From positions 434,001-498,000 of the forward strand of contig OZ246007.1 in NCBI GenBank assembly GCA_965230515.1: a stretch of DNA of 64,000 nucleotides. Direction: 5' to 3'. Of this stretch, positions 42,387 through 51,235 are shown piece by piece. The notes below the pieces were generated by a model, which did no database searches, was not told the DNA's origin, and saw only the letters and a program-made list of their open reading frames with translations. This stretch comes from JAJFKB01 sp965230515. Its GTDB lineage: Bacteria; Pseudomonadota; Gammaproteobacteria; Pseudomonadales; IMCC2047. A program made the translations under genes and the position numbers. Numbering within the stretch: position 1 is the stretch's first letter; every line of letters begins with the position of its first letter.

Positions 42387-44675
42387 TTATAAATTCCAGC
42401 TTACCGACATACCGTAGGTTCGTGGAGCACCCCACACACCGATACCGCCCGGTCCGATAACATACTGGTGAGAAATGTAGTCGTCATCCTGAAGGTTTTT
42501 ACCCCAGAGCGCAACTTCCCACTTCTCATCATTGGAGATCCAGCCAACCCGCGCATCCCACACCTCATACTGATCGGTAAAGATACGGTCGTCAATATAA
42601 TCCTGGCGCGCCTCATCCGAATAGCTGTATTCCAGTCTGAAATCAAACTCACCGATCTCGGTAGGCAGATTATAATTGATCGACACATTGGAGGATTTCT
42701 GCGGTGCCCGTGTCAGCTCTTTACCGGACGCATCGATCACACCACCCGTCGTTTCGATGATCAGATCATCCACTTCGGTGTCCAGGTAGGCGTAAAATCC
42801 GGAAATGCGCAGATTCGCCGTCGCATACCAGGTGAATTCAATCTCGCCACCGGTTATTTCCGCTTCACCCAGGTTGGTGGTAATAAAGGTGCCAAAGGCA
42901 GAACCCGGTACCGGGCCAAACCGAACCACCTGCAGATCCTCATAATCAGTGTAGAAAGCGGTCAGATTGAGGCGCAGGGTATTATCCAGCAGATCACCTT
43001 TAAACCCAATTTCATAGTTCAATGCGGTTTCCGGATCAACCGGTGTAGATGCACTGGACTCAACCCCTTGTGATCCAGCAAATCCACCACTTTTAAACCC
43101 ATTGGATGCAGAAGCGAAAAACATAAAGCTGTCATTCGGGTAGTACTGCAGCGCCAATTTGGGTGAAAAATCATCCCAATCATCAGACGGATTAACCTCA
43201 AAAGCCTCGGCAATAATATTCAGGCTTCCCGCCGTGCCGCCACAGGGCGCAAAGTTTTCAAACTGTGTACCAATGATGGACGGATCGTTGGCAGCCACCA
43301 GATCACAGTTCACCGATTCTGCGGTGTAATCCTTGTCATCGACGGTGTAGCGCGCACCAAAGGTCAGATGCCATTGCTCATTGATCTCCCAGGTTCCCTG
43401 TCCATAAATGGCATAACTGGTTGTTTCGTTGGCCGTACGGGCGTACTCATTACCGATCACATCCTGCGGCCCCACATCCGTCATCCGAAACGGGCTGGTT
43501 GGATCGCCGTAAGTTCCAGCACGAGTGATCCGGAAGATCTCAGTACGATCGGTGTCCTCCATAAAATAATAGAGGCCTACGGTATAATTAAAATTGCCAT
43601 CCAGTGTTGAAGTCCAGCGAAGTTCCTGGGAAAAGGTGTCGATATCTTCCACAATATCATCAATCACCTCATCAAAAGGCAATCCCAATGCACCCAATCC
43701 CGCGCCAACAGAGGCCATCTCCCAATCTGTTTCTGCATGTCTAAACGCAGTGATGGTAGTCAGTACGCCATTATCAAAACTGATATCGCCCTGCAAACTG
43801 ATGCCATTTGCTTCACGCTCTGAAAACCCATCAGAGGGTGATGCATTTTCCCTGGCATCGTTTACACCGTTGGCAGCCATAATCAGGCTCAGGGGCGCAT
43901 TGTCATTTACGCCGGTGCGGCCCATATCCTCGCGATCATCTTCCATTGCGTCGACTGACAGCAGCCAATCAGAGGTTTCCAGTGAAAGTTTCAGCTGGCC
44001 ACGAACTGATGTCTGGTCTTCATCCTGTAGTTCTGTACCCAGCAGTACATTATCGACGAAGCCATCGTGCTCACGGTGATTCACCGTTATCTTGCCCGCC
44101 AGCGTGTCCGATAAGGGGCCACTCACCAGGCCCTGGTATCGCAAAATACCCTCATTACCGATCGTCGCACCAAATTTTGCGTTCAGTTCATCGGAAGGTT
44201 TACTGGAAACCACATTGATCGCTCCACCAATCGCGTTACGACCGAACAGGGTGCCCTGCGGTCCACGCAGCACCTCGACGCGTTCCAGATCAAACATATC
44301 AAAGTTGATACTTGCTCCCCGGCCTATATAAACGCCATCAAGAAATAGCGCGACGGAATTATCCAGTCCGGCCCCATCATCTGCGGAAGAGATCCCCCGC
44401 AAAGACGGAATGGCTTGTCCGGGTGAGAATTCTGCATAGTTAAGTCCCGGTGTATGTTGCGCGATGCTGCCGGCATCAAAAATATCTGCCTTTTTCATCT
44501 CATCGGAACTGAGTGCTGTCACAGCGATAGGAATGTCCTGTACATTCTCGGCGCGGTGTTGCGCAGTCACAATAACTTCTTCAAGCATTGTCTCAGCTGC
44601 GTTACCTGGCATGGATACAACCGTTAATGTCGCGATGCCTGATATTGCACAGGCCAGTCTTTTTTTAATAAGCAT
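42387..44675 (-). CDS. TonB-dependent outer-membrane receptor
   Basis: The 762-residue protein has a signal peptide (1-26, cleavage after NAA) followed by a TonB-box-like EEVIVTAQ, a plug domain (about 45-155; DIPIAVTALSSDEM, VEVLRGPQGTLFGRNAIGGAINVV) and a 22-strand barrel ending in a WNL terminus. These are features of substrate uptake receptors of the FecA/FepA type, here in the subgroup often seen in marine and sphingomonad-like catabolic clusters. It imports a substrate across the outer membrane using TonB energy. Next to it are a lipoprotein amidase upstream and a lipoprotein acylase downstream, so the substrate is likely amide-linked. That link is inference. Confidence 0.96.
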   Translation of the reverse strand: MLIKKRLACAISGIATLTVVSMPGNAAETMLEEVIVTAQHRAENVQDIPIAVTALSSDEMKKADIFDAGSIAQHTPGLNYAEFSPGQAIPSLRGISSADDGAGLDNSVALFLDGVYIGRGASINFDMFDLERVEVLRGPQGTLFGRNAIGGAINVVSSKPSDELNAKFGATIGNEGILRYQGLVSGPLSDTLAGKITVNHREHDGFVDNVLLGTELQDEDQTSVRGQLKLSLETSDWLLSVDAMEDDREDMGRTGVNDNAPLSLIMAANGVNDARENASPSDGFSEREANGISLQGDISFDNGVLTTITAFRHAETDWEMASVGAGLGALGLPFDEVIDDIVEDIDTFSQELRWTSTLDGNFNYTVGLYYFMEDTDRTEIFRITRAGTYGDPTSPFRMTDVGPQDVIGNEYARTANETTSYAIYGQGTWEINEQWHLTFGARYTVDDKDYTAESVNCDLVAANDPSIIGTQFENFAPCGGTAGSLNIIAEAFEVNPSDDWDDFSPKLALQYYPNDSFMFFASASNGFKSGGFAGSQGVESSASTPVDPETALNYEIGFKGDLLDNTLRLNLTAFYTDYEDLQVVRFGPVPGSAFGTFITTNLGEAEITGGEIEFTWYATANLRISGFYAYLDTEVDDLIIETTGGVIDASGKELTRAPQKSSNVSINYNLPTEIGEFDFRLEYSYSDEARQDYIDDRIFTDQYEVWDARVGWISNDEKWEVALWGKNLQDDDYISHQYVIGPGGIGVWGAPRTYGMSVSWNL

Positions 44676-44917
44676 ATTTCCCCCTCCCGGAGTTGTTAGC
44701 CGTGTTATGAGTCAATTATTTGAACACTACACTTTATCAAAACCCCCGACCTGAATTATTACGCTTTACCAGCATTGCGCGACAACTTCGACCAGGTCCA
44801 GGATAATAGATACAATTGCTGTATTGCCCTCCTCTGTTAGCAAATGAATAATCGAAACGCTTCCCACTAAAACGATAAATCAGTCTCGTGATAGTTTACC
44901 CGTATACAGTCACCGCC

Positions 44918-46390
44918 CTAAAACACCTTCCCTATCAACTTTTCCAGCTGCAATGCGATGGCCAGCAACTTCCTGTCTGAATTCAATGGCCCGTCAAGCT
45001 CAATACCTACTGGTAGTCCATCAGCCGTCTTGCCCACAGGCAGGCTAACGGCAGGCACTCCCACGACACTTGCCAGGTCAGTATTTCTGATATAGGTTTG
45101 AAAGGTTGGCACCTGTTTTCCATTCAATTCAACTGTTTGTAAACTATTCTCTATTGGACGCGCAGGCAATGGTGTCGTTGGGAAAATGATAGCATCAAGA
45201 CGATGGTCCTTTAAATAGTCCGCATAGATCTGCTGTAACGACTCCCTGACCGAAAGGGCTTTTTTGTAATCGCTTTCGTTAATAGCCCCATCACCCAATA
45301 TTTGCTCAAAAACACCTTTGACATCGGGGCTGGCCGTCTGCTCCGCCAACTGTTCAAGAGTCATCCCGACATTATAATCGACTAAATATTCTCGAAGATC
45401 TCGAGCCACTTCATATAAAGCAATCGGAAATGCGCTTTGATTTAACAGGGTTTCCATGGACGGAATATCCGATTCTACCAGTTCAGCACCTTGTTGTTTC
45501 AGATCTCGTAGCAGTTGCTCTGTCAGGTTTTGGGTTTCCATGTCCAGTTCCCGATAAAACATTGTTCTGGGCACACCAAAACGTAATCCCTTTAAATCAA
45601 CATCTGGCAATAAATTGGGTTGCGCTGTAATAATCGCATCCAGGAGAGCCACCTGTTCGACTGAACCCGCCATCGGCCCGACGGTATCCCTGGTCGAGGA
45701 AACAGGCGTCACGCCAACCTGTGAATAACGTCCCATGCTGGGCCGTAGTGCGGTGATTCCGGTCAACGATGCCGGTATGCGAACGGAGCCACCAGTATCC
45801 GTGCCCAAGCCTGCAGGCACCAGCGAAGCTGCAATGGCGCTGGCCGTACCACCGCTGCTGCCACCAGCAAACATTTTTCGATTATGCGGATTGGCTACCG
45901 CACCGTAAGCATGGTTATTGCTGGTTATGCCAAAGGCCAACTCATGCATATTGGCTTTTCCCAGAATGATAGCACCTTCCTGCTTCAGGGCGGCAACTAC
46001 CGGGCTGTCCTGTTGCGGAGTAAATTGCTGCAAACCTGGCGTCCCTGCAGTATTCGGCAGTCCTGCCACATGTATATTATCCTTAACGATTAGTGGTACA
46101 CCATGCAGCCTTCCCTGTGGCAAATTCTCCGCCACCAGCTGGTCCAATTCGCGGGCACGACCAATCGCCCCTGTTTCATCAAGTGTTATAAACGCGTTGA
46201 GATCTGAATTTGCTCTGGCCAGAGCAATTAGATGAGTGATCTGTTGCTCAATGGATACTGCCTGGCTGTGTTGCATGCTGTTATTACTCTCCACCTGGTT
46301 TTCCGGCAAAGCAGGACGCTGCGCCTGGCAGCCCAGTATAGATATTAACAGTACAACACAACCCATTAAAACGATCTTGAACTGATGCAT
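44918..46390 (-). CDS. Lipoprotein amidase (amidase-signature family)
   Basis: The 490-residue enzyme has a lipoprotein signal (VLLISILGC, Cys21). The amidase signature includes the catalytic Lys in VPLIVKDNIHVAG, GGSSGGTASAIAA and GTDTGGSVRIPAS with the Ser/cis-Ser pair. A typical C-terminal part (FPTTPLPARP, GVPAVSLPVG, LPVGIELDG) follows. Amidase-signature enzymes hydrolyse amide bonds, for example in acyl amides or peptide amides. An envelope location is unusual for the cytoplasmic members but common in a subset annotated as peptide amidases. It sits 242 bases upstream of the TonB receptor and faces the same way, so it may be co-regulated. Confidence 0.94.
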   Translation of the reverse strand: MHQFKIVLMGCVVLLISILGCQAQRPALPENQVESNNSMQHSQAVSIEQQITHLIALARANSDLNAFITLDETGAIGRARELDQLVAENLPQGRLHGVPLIVKDNIHVAGLPNTAGTPGLQQFTPQQDSPVVAALKQEGAIILGKANMHELAFGITSNNHAYGAVANPHNRKMFAGGSSGGTASAIAASLVPAGLGTDTGGSVRIPASLTGITALRPSMGRYSQVGVTPVSSTRDTVGPMAGSVEQVALLDAIITAQPNLLPDVDLKGLRFGVPRTMFYRELDMETQNLTEQLLRDLKQQGAELVESDIPSMETLLNQSAFPIALYEVARDLREYLVDYNVGMTLEQLAEQTASPDVKGVFEQILGDGAINESDYKKALSVRESLQQIYADYLKDHRLDAIIFPTTPLPARPIENSLQTVELNGKQVPTFQTYIRNTDLASVVGVPAVSLPVGKTADGLPVGIELDGPLNSDRKLLAIALQLEKLIGKVF

Positions 46391-46489
46391 ACATTCGCCC
46401 GCCCCGGACTTGGAATAACATCATCTTATTCGAATCAACAGCCCCGGTGTATCCTCAAAACTGGGGATATTTTTTATGCCGATACAGAT

Positions 46490-47287
46490 TCAGACTGATT
46501 GCAAAAGACAGCTAATCTGATCGCTTGACGCCAAAGTATACTCTTTTGCCATCTTGATAAAAGTTTTTGACCCCCATGGATCTTTCAGCCGCGCCACACT
46601 GTTTCTGGTTTTGATTCTTATCAGCCAGTTATTGAAGTGGGATCTATTCTGCCATAGCGACGCGCAATTGAGTAGTTCCAGTCTAACCATATAGGGCGCA
46701 AAGGCTGCATCAGCCAGAGAATAGCGCTCTCCCGCCAGCCACTCACTACCGGATAAAACCTGATCCATCTGCATGATGATCAGCTTTAACTGACCCAATG
46801 CCGGTTTCACCGCCGGTGACGCCACGCCTAATTTATGGGTAAGCTGTTGCCTTTCCCTTCGCTTGGGATCTCTCACCGACAGAAAATGCCGCTCTAGCTG
46901 CTCTGGCGTTTTCATTTCGTTCATTTGGTTACGCAGAACCATCGCATAAGTGAGCACCCCGATAGCCGGGTGAACTTCATCATCAACGGTTTTCACCCAC
47001 AGCCGCATTTGGCTGCGCAGCCCCGGATTGTCGGGTTTGAGAGCAGGCTCAGGGAAAACCTCATCCAGATACTCATTTATAACAGACGATTCCCTGATGA
47101 TGCAGCCATCATGAACCAGCGTAGGCACCACAGCTTTTGGATTGAGCTGCAGATAGGTCGTTGAAAACTGTTCGCCCTTTCTCAGGTTCAGATATTGCTC
47201 CTGCCAATCCAGCTTTTTTTCAGCTAAAACCAGCCGGACCTTTTGCGCACAGGCAGATTCAACACTGGTGTAAAGGTCTATACTCAT
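46490..47287 (-). CDS. Glutathione S-transferase family protein
   Basis: The 265-residue protein has an N-terminal thioredoxin-like domain (DLYTSVESACAQKVRLVL, PKAVVPTLVHDG, RESSVINEYLDE, the GSH-binding SxIxxYL motif) and a helical C-terminal domain (DDEVHPAIGVLTYAMV, YSLADAAFAPYMVRLELL). It differs clearly from the GST at 2016-2807. It begins six bases after the stop of pyrD on the same strand, so it probably shares the pyrD transcript. Substrate unknown. Confidence 0.9.
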   Translation of the reverse strand: MSIDLYTSVESACAQKVRLVLAEKKLDWQEQYLNLRKGEQFSTTYLQLNPKAVVPTLVHDGCIIRESSVINEYLDEVFPEPALKPDNPGLRSQMRLWVKTVDDEVHPAIGVLTYAMVLRNQMNEMKTPEQLERHFLSVRDPKRRERQQLTHKLGVASPAVKPALGQLKLIIMQMDQVLSGSEWLAGERYSLADAAFAPYMVRLELLNCASLWQNRSHFNNWLIRIKTRNSVARLKDPWGSKTFIKMAKEYTLASSDQISCLLQSV

Positions 47288-47293
47288 TTTTTG

Positions 47294-48313
47294 TTATCGA
47301 TTTGGTATCGCTTGAACAATATCCCTAACCAGTTTGGGACCGGAATAGATAAATCCGGTGTAAAGCTGCAGTAGGCGCGCACCCGCGTCAAGTTTCGCCT
47401 GTGCCGATGCAGCATCCATGATGCCACCTGCGGCAATAATTGGCACATCGCCCTTGAGTTCGGCACATAGCTGACTAATGACCTGTGTGGCGCGATCCGT
47501 TAAAGGCGCTCCACTCAAACCACCCTGCTCCTCTGCATGCTTCAGCCCTTCCACACCGGCTCTTGAAAGCGTGGTATTAGTCGCAATCACTGCATCCATC
47601 TCAAACTCGAGTAACACCGAGGCCACGGTGGCGCAGGCTTCTTCATCGATATCCGGAGCAATTTTAACTGCCAGCGGCTTATACTGGCCCTGTTCTCTGG
47701 CCAGTTTAGCCTGCTCCTCTTTGAGCCCGGACAGCAGTTCCTTGAGTGAATCACCAAACTGTAAATCACGAAGTCCGGGGGTGTTGGGTGAGGAGATATT
47801 CACCGTTATATAGTCCGCATGAGCATAAACTTTGCGCATACCGATTAAATAATCGTTCAGGGCATTTTCCACCGGCGTATCAAAGTTCTTACCGATATTG
47901 ATCCCCAAAATCCCGGGATAACGCCGTCTGGCAGCCTGTGCAGTCAGGTAACCAACGCCTTTATTGTTAAAACCCATACGGTTAATAATGGCTTGACGCT
48001 CCGGTATTCGGAACAGTCGTGGTTGCGGGTTTCCCGGCTGAGCCCTGGGTGTCACCGTTCCGATCTCAATAAAACCGAAACCAAGCGCGCCCAGACCATC
48101 GATATGGTCGCCGTTTTTATCCAGGCCCGCTGCCAGCCCCACAGGATTCGGGAATCTTAAACCCATCACCGTGACCGGCTTGTCAGGCACTTTCGGCAGC
48201 AAGGCAGGAGTGATTTTCAATCGTTCGGCCAGGCTGATACCGGCGAGCGACAGATTGTGTGATGTTTCAGGGTCTAATAAAAATAGCAGATTACGCAGTA
48301 AAGAATAGCTCAT
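47294..48313 (-). CDS. pyrD: Dihydroorotate dehydrogenase (quinone)
   Basis: PyrD oxidises dihydroorotate to orotate in pyrimidine synthesis, with the membrane quinone as acceptor. The class 2 N-terminal membrane-binding helices (LLRNLLFLLDPETSHNLSLAGI) and the FMN-barrel motifs NPVGLAAGLDKNGDHIDG, GFIEIGTVTP, NRMGFNNKG, VNISSPNTPGL (catalytic Ser in this region) and AAGGIMDAA are present. Its start is most likely ATG 48313 (MSYSLLRNLLF), since the TTG at 48331 would add non-homologous residues. Length is about 339 residues. The GST gene follows six bases downstream. Confidence 0.96.
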   Translation of the reverse strand: MSYSLLRNLLFLLDPETSHNLSLAGISLAERLKITPALLPKVPDKPVTVMGLRFPNPVGLAAGLDKNGDHIDGLGALGFGFIEIGTVTPRAQPGNPQPRLFRIPERQAIINRMGFNNKGVGYLTAQAARRRYPGILGINIGKNFDTPVENALNDYLIGMRKVYAHADYITVNISSPNTPGLRDLQFGDSLKELLSGLKEEQAKLAREQGQYKPLAVKIAPDIDEEACATVASVLLEFEMDAVIATNTTLSRAGVEGLKHAEEQGGLSGAPLTDRATQVISQLCAELKGDVPIIAAGGIMDAASAQAKLDAGARLLQLYTGFIYSGPKLVRDIVQAIPNR

Positions 48314-48445
48314 AGGATAGCGAAAATTCAAAGAAACGGAAGAAGCGCGAATTATACGCTATTTGAGGGGAAAATTAGAGCACCAGAATGTGGCTATACA
48401 AGATTTTTCAGTCAGAAGTGTGAGGCAAACGCGTGATAAAACGTC

Positions 48446-48478
48446 ATACACACGACTGAAACACTCAGTCGTGTGTAT
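48446..48478. terminator. Hairpin terminator between exported protein gene and pyrD
   Basis: A 14-base perfect stem (48446-48459 with 48465-48478, ATACACACGACTGA) surrounds a five-base loop. On the minus strand a GACGTTTT stretch follows, so it may end the 48503-49258 transcript before pyrD. The T-run is short and displaced. Confidence 0.6.
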
Positions 48479-48502
48479 TTGTCTCAGACACCCTGAATCT
48501 GG

Positions 48503-49258
48503 TTAACGGATCGGTCGTTTAACCCTTGATACAAAAACGCCGGCCAGACCTATAGCAAAAAGATAGATGATGCCGGGTACAGGAACCGCCTGTAGCGTCA
48601 GGCTACCGCCAAAATCAAGATGGGCGGTATCTGGAACATGCCGGGTGTTAGCATCATGATCAATCGTTAATCCCAAGTTGGAAGCAAACCCGATGGTATC
48701 AGAATCAACTACATGGAAAAAAATGTTATCTGTAATACTGGTTATCTGTGGTGGAAACCCAGGTACCTGAAATGCTGGTTCAAGTATACTATTAACCGCA
48801 ACTAGAACTTGAGTCAGATTAGGAGTAGAACTCAGCAACCCTCCAAGCGTTGACAAAATAGCGCCATAACTACCAACATTTAATAGATCATCAACCGACC
48901 CATACCCTAACGGAATAGGACCGAATGATTCACCAGGCAGATTATCATCGCCACCTGTAGTAGTACCCTCTTGCCATTCATAGTCGTAATACCCTTCTAC
49001 AGATAAAAACCAATTAGCCGGCTCGGAGAACCCAGGCGGACTGCCAACCACGCTGGTAGACCAATCCAGTGTACCATAGTAAGTCCAGTCCCTAGGTCCG
49101 AAAAGCGAATCAAGATCTACTGATACCTGCCCTTCAATTCCACTCGCTATATAGTCAAGACTGCCATTCGCAGTTAATGTTGCTGTCATGGGTAGCGCAA
49201 TGGCGTTCATCGAGGCCAAAAGGGCACACGCTACCAGAAATGTTTTTATTCGGTTCAT
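48503..49258 (-). CDS. Exported protein with PEP-CTERM-like C-terminal sorting tail
   Basis: The 251-residue protein has an N-terminal signal peptide (1-21, MNRIKTFLVACALLASMNAIA) and a beta-rich body with many Ser, Gly, Thr and aromatic residues. The C-terminus reads VPVPG, then a hydrophobic stretch (IIYLFAIGLAGVFV), then SRVKR. This is the tripartite pattern of exosortase-sorted PEP-CTERM/VPLPA proteins (Pro-rich motif, one helix, basic tail). I do not recognise the body family. No exosortase gene lies in the window. The gene is alone, facing the pyrD gene. Confidence 0.7.
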   Translation of the reverse strand: MNRIKTFLVACALLASMNAIALPMTATLTANGSLDYIASGIEGQVSVDLDSLFGPRDWTYYGTLDWSTSVVGSPPGFSEPANWFLSVEGYYDYEWQEGTTTGGDDNLPGESFGPIPLGYGSVDDLLNVGSYGAILSTLGGLLSSTPNLTQVLVAVNSILEPAFQVPGFPPQITSITDNIFFHVVDSDTIGFASNLGLTIDHDANTRHVPDTAHLDFGGSLTLQAVPVPGIIYLFAIGLAGVFVSRVKRPIR

Positions 49259-49515
49259 AGTTATTTCCTTCTTTCCGTGATTATGATCGAATTATTCTCT
49301 ATATCCGTTTACCAACCATCTCGTTATTCCGTTTTCACCTTCCAGAATATTTCTCCGAAAATGATAATGCAAAATCAGAGCCATCTTCACGAAAAAAATA
49401 TTTTTCCAAAAAAAACATGGACTTAATATATAACAATCGTTATAAACAAGAACCAGAACCGCCGAAATGTAAAAAATCCTGACACTTTAATAACGCTTAT
49501 TAACAGTTAAGGCTA

Positions 49516-50163
49516 TCAGTTCACGCCATCAGCGGACACTCTCAGAATCATCTGCAGCTCTTCCAAACTCCCCTTCGGATCACAAATATCAAACCAGAAA
49601 CTCTGCATTCCCACTGCTTCCGCACCCCGGCAATTAGCATGCATATCATCGACAAACAGGCACTCCTGCGGCTGACATTGCAATGCATCAACACAGGCCA
49701 GATAAGGTTCCGGCGCGGGTTTTCTTACACCCACGGTTTTGACATCGACCACTTGTTCAAACAGATGCGCATGAGGCCAGGTCTCCCACCAGCACTCACC
49801 CAGCCAGGCTGTTGCATCATTGGTTAACAATGCTTGCCGAAACCCAGAATTTTTAAGATGGGTAATCACCTGCCAGGTAAACCCACGCTCTCCTGTCGAA
49901 AAATCCATATCCTGTTTGGGATTGAAGGAGATGCCTTCGTTTCTCAACGCACCCGTAACATGCTGCAAATATTCAGGCTCACTGATCTCACCCTGATCCA
50001 TTTTCTCATAAAAAGGATCGTCACCCGGCCCGGTCGGGCCAAGCGGTAGTCTTTCTAATGGCCAGTTTCTCTTTTTCCCGACCTCAACCATCAGTTCGGT
50101 AAAAAACCGGTACATGATACCGCCCATATCCCAGACAATAATCTGCGGTATTGAATCACCCAT
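49516..50163 (-). CDS. HAD-superfamily hydrolase (subfamily IA-like)
   Basis: The 215-residue cytoplasmic protein has motif I WDMGG (Asp nucleophile; the second Asp is replaced by Gly, as in the DxGG/epoxide-hydrolase-type HADs), LLTNDATAW as motif II, VGVRKPAPEPYLACVDAL as motif III, and CLFVDDMHAN as motif IV. The missing general acid suggests the enzyme may not be a normal phosphatase. The end of the LysE gene overlaps its start by eight bases. Substrate unknown. Confidence 0.85.
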   Translation of the reverse strand: MGDSIPQIIVWDMGGIMYRFFTELMVEVGKKRNWPLERLPLGPTGPGDDPFYEKMDQGEISEPEYLQHVTGALRNEGISFNPKQDMDFSTGERGFTWQVITHLKNSGFRQALLTNDATAWLGECWWETWPHAHLFEQVVDVKTVGVRKPAPEPYLACVDALQCQPQECLFVDDMHANCRGAEAVGMQSFWFDICDPKGSLEELQMILRVSADGVN

Positions 50164-50782
50164 TGTTATCTATCCTAAGTGTTAATAATCCTGCGGTCAT
50201 CAGCGCAGTGCCACCGCAATAACCAAACCAGCGAGCCAAACGCGGCGACTGAAACAGTTCGCTGCACTTTCCTGCGAGAGTGGTATAAATGAGCATATTT
50301 ATCATGGCCAACAGAAGAAACGTGATGCCCAGAGCAGCAAACTGCGCGAAAAGCGGGTTATCAGGATTTACGAATTGCGGCATAAATGCCGAGAAAAAGA
50401 TAATACCCTTCGGGTTTAACGCTGTGATGGTGAAAGCACGCCGGGTCAACTGTGACGTGTGAAAAGCTTGCAGGGGCTGGTTTATGTTTTGCGTCTGCAC
50501 GCCCCCTCTGAACAGACTGATTCCAAGATAAACCAGATAGCCCGCGCCGACCAGCTTGACCCACCCAAACAACGATGAGGACGCCGCCAGTAACGCCCCC
50601 AACCCGATCAGCGACAGCAGGATGCAGAGGGCATCTCCGAGTAGCACACCCAAAACAATCGGCATCGTCGCGTTTCTGCCGTGAAACAGTGCCTGGCTAA
50701 CGGCATAAATCACCGTCGGCCCGGGTATGATCAGAATGAATAGAGCTGCGAAAACAAATAGTAGCCAGTTGTCCAGGTTCAC
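50156..50782 (-). CDS. LysE/RhtB family amino-acid exporter
   Basis: The 208-residue membrane protein shows six helices and the family motifs: FAALFILIIPGPTVIYAVSQAL at the N-terminus, GVLLGDALCILLSLIGLGALL, YLVYLGISLFR, and NPKGIIFFSAFMPQF. Members pump amino acids or their derivatives out of the cell. It precedes the HAD hydrolase gene with an eight-base overlap, so the two form an operon. The substrate cannot be predicted. Confidence 0.93.
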   Translation of the reverse strand: MNLDNWLLFVFAALFILIIPGPTVIYAVSQALFHGRNATMPIVLGVLLGDALCILLSLIGLGALLAASSSLFGWVKLVGAGYLVYLGISLFRGGVQTQNINQPLQAFHTSQLTRRAFTITALNPKGIIFFSAFMPQFVNPDNPLFAQFAALGITFLLLAMINMLIYTTLAGKCSELFQSPRLARWFGYCGGTALMTAGLLTLRIDNNG

Positions 50783-50917
50783 CAGGGATTATCCAAATCG
50801 TTAACGTTGCCGTTGAGCATGCTGTCGCTTCTATCATATCTGTCGTAACCAAAACAGATCAAGCCGAACAATTCAAAACATGGTGATCCTGGAAACGATA
50901 TGCTACAGCGAAAAACG

Positions 50918-51136
50918 CTATACCCGGCGAATCCCCCGAAACCAGTTATTCGCATCAATCTCTATGGCAAAGGTTCCTGAGACTCCGTTGTGGGTAACGT
51001 AGGGTTGAAGGATATTAGACGGGAAGGCCACACTTTTACCGCTTCTATCGACGGCGATCACCTGTTTTGCCTTTCCCTGATAATGTGCCAGGAATTCCTC
51101 CGTACTTATTCTGAGGTCAACCAGGATTGTCGGCAT
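50918..51136 (-). CDS. DUF2835 family protein
   Basis: A 72-residue protein: LVDLRISTEEFLAHYQGKAK, VIAVDRSGKSVAFPSNILQPYVTHNGVSGTFAIEID, ending FRGIRRV. This matches DUF2835, a small protein conserved near NAD-glutamate dehydrogenase in many gammaproteobacteria. It lies 99 bases downstream of the glutamate dehydrogenase gene on the same strand. The function is unknown. Confidence 0.9.
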   Translation of the reverse strand: MPTILVDLRISTEEFLAHYQGKAKQVIAVDRSGKSVAFPSNILQPYVTHNGVSGTFAIEIDANNWFRGIRRV

Positions 51137-51235
51137 GTGTGGCCTTTGTTTTTAATCGCAAATTGAATGGCAGTGTACTTTACCGGTTCTTCAATACTGT
51201 AGCCAGAGGCCAGCAGTTCCGCAACCAGCCCGCGA

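Noticed and set aside
46441..46475. Weak CCCC...GGGG hairpin before a T-run on the plus strand
   Set aside because: The stem is broken, and no plus-strand gene ends upstream, so a terminator function is not supported.
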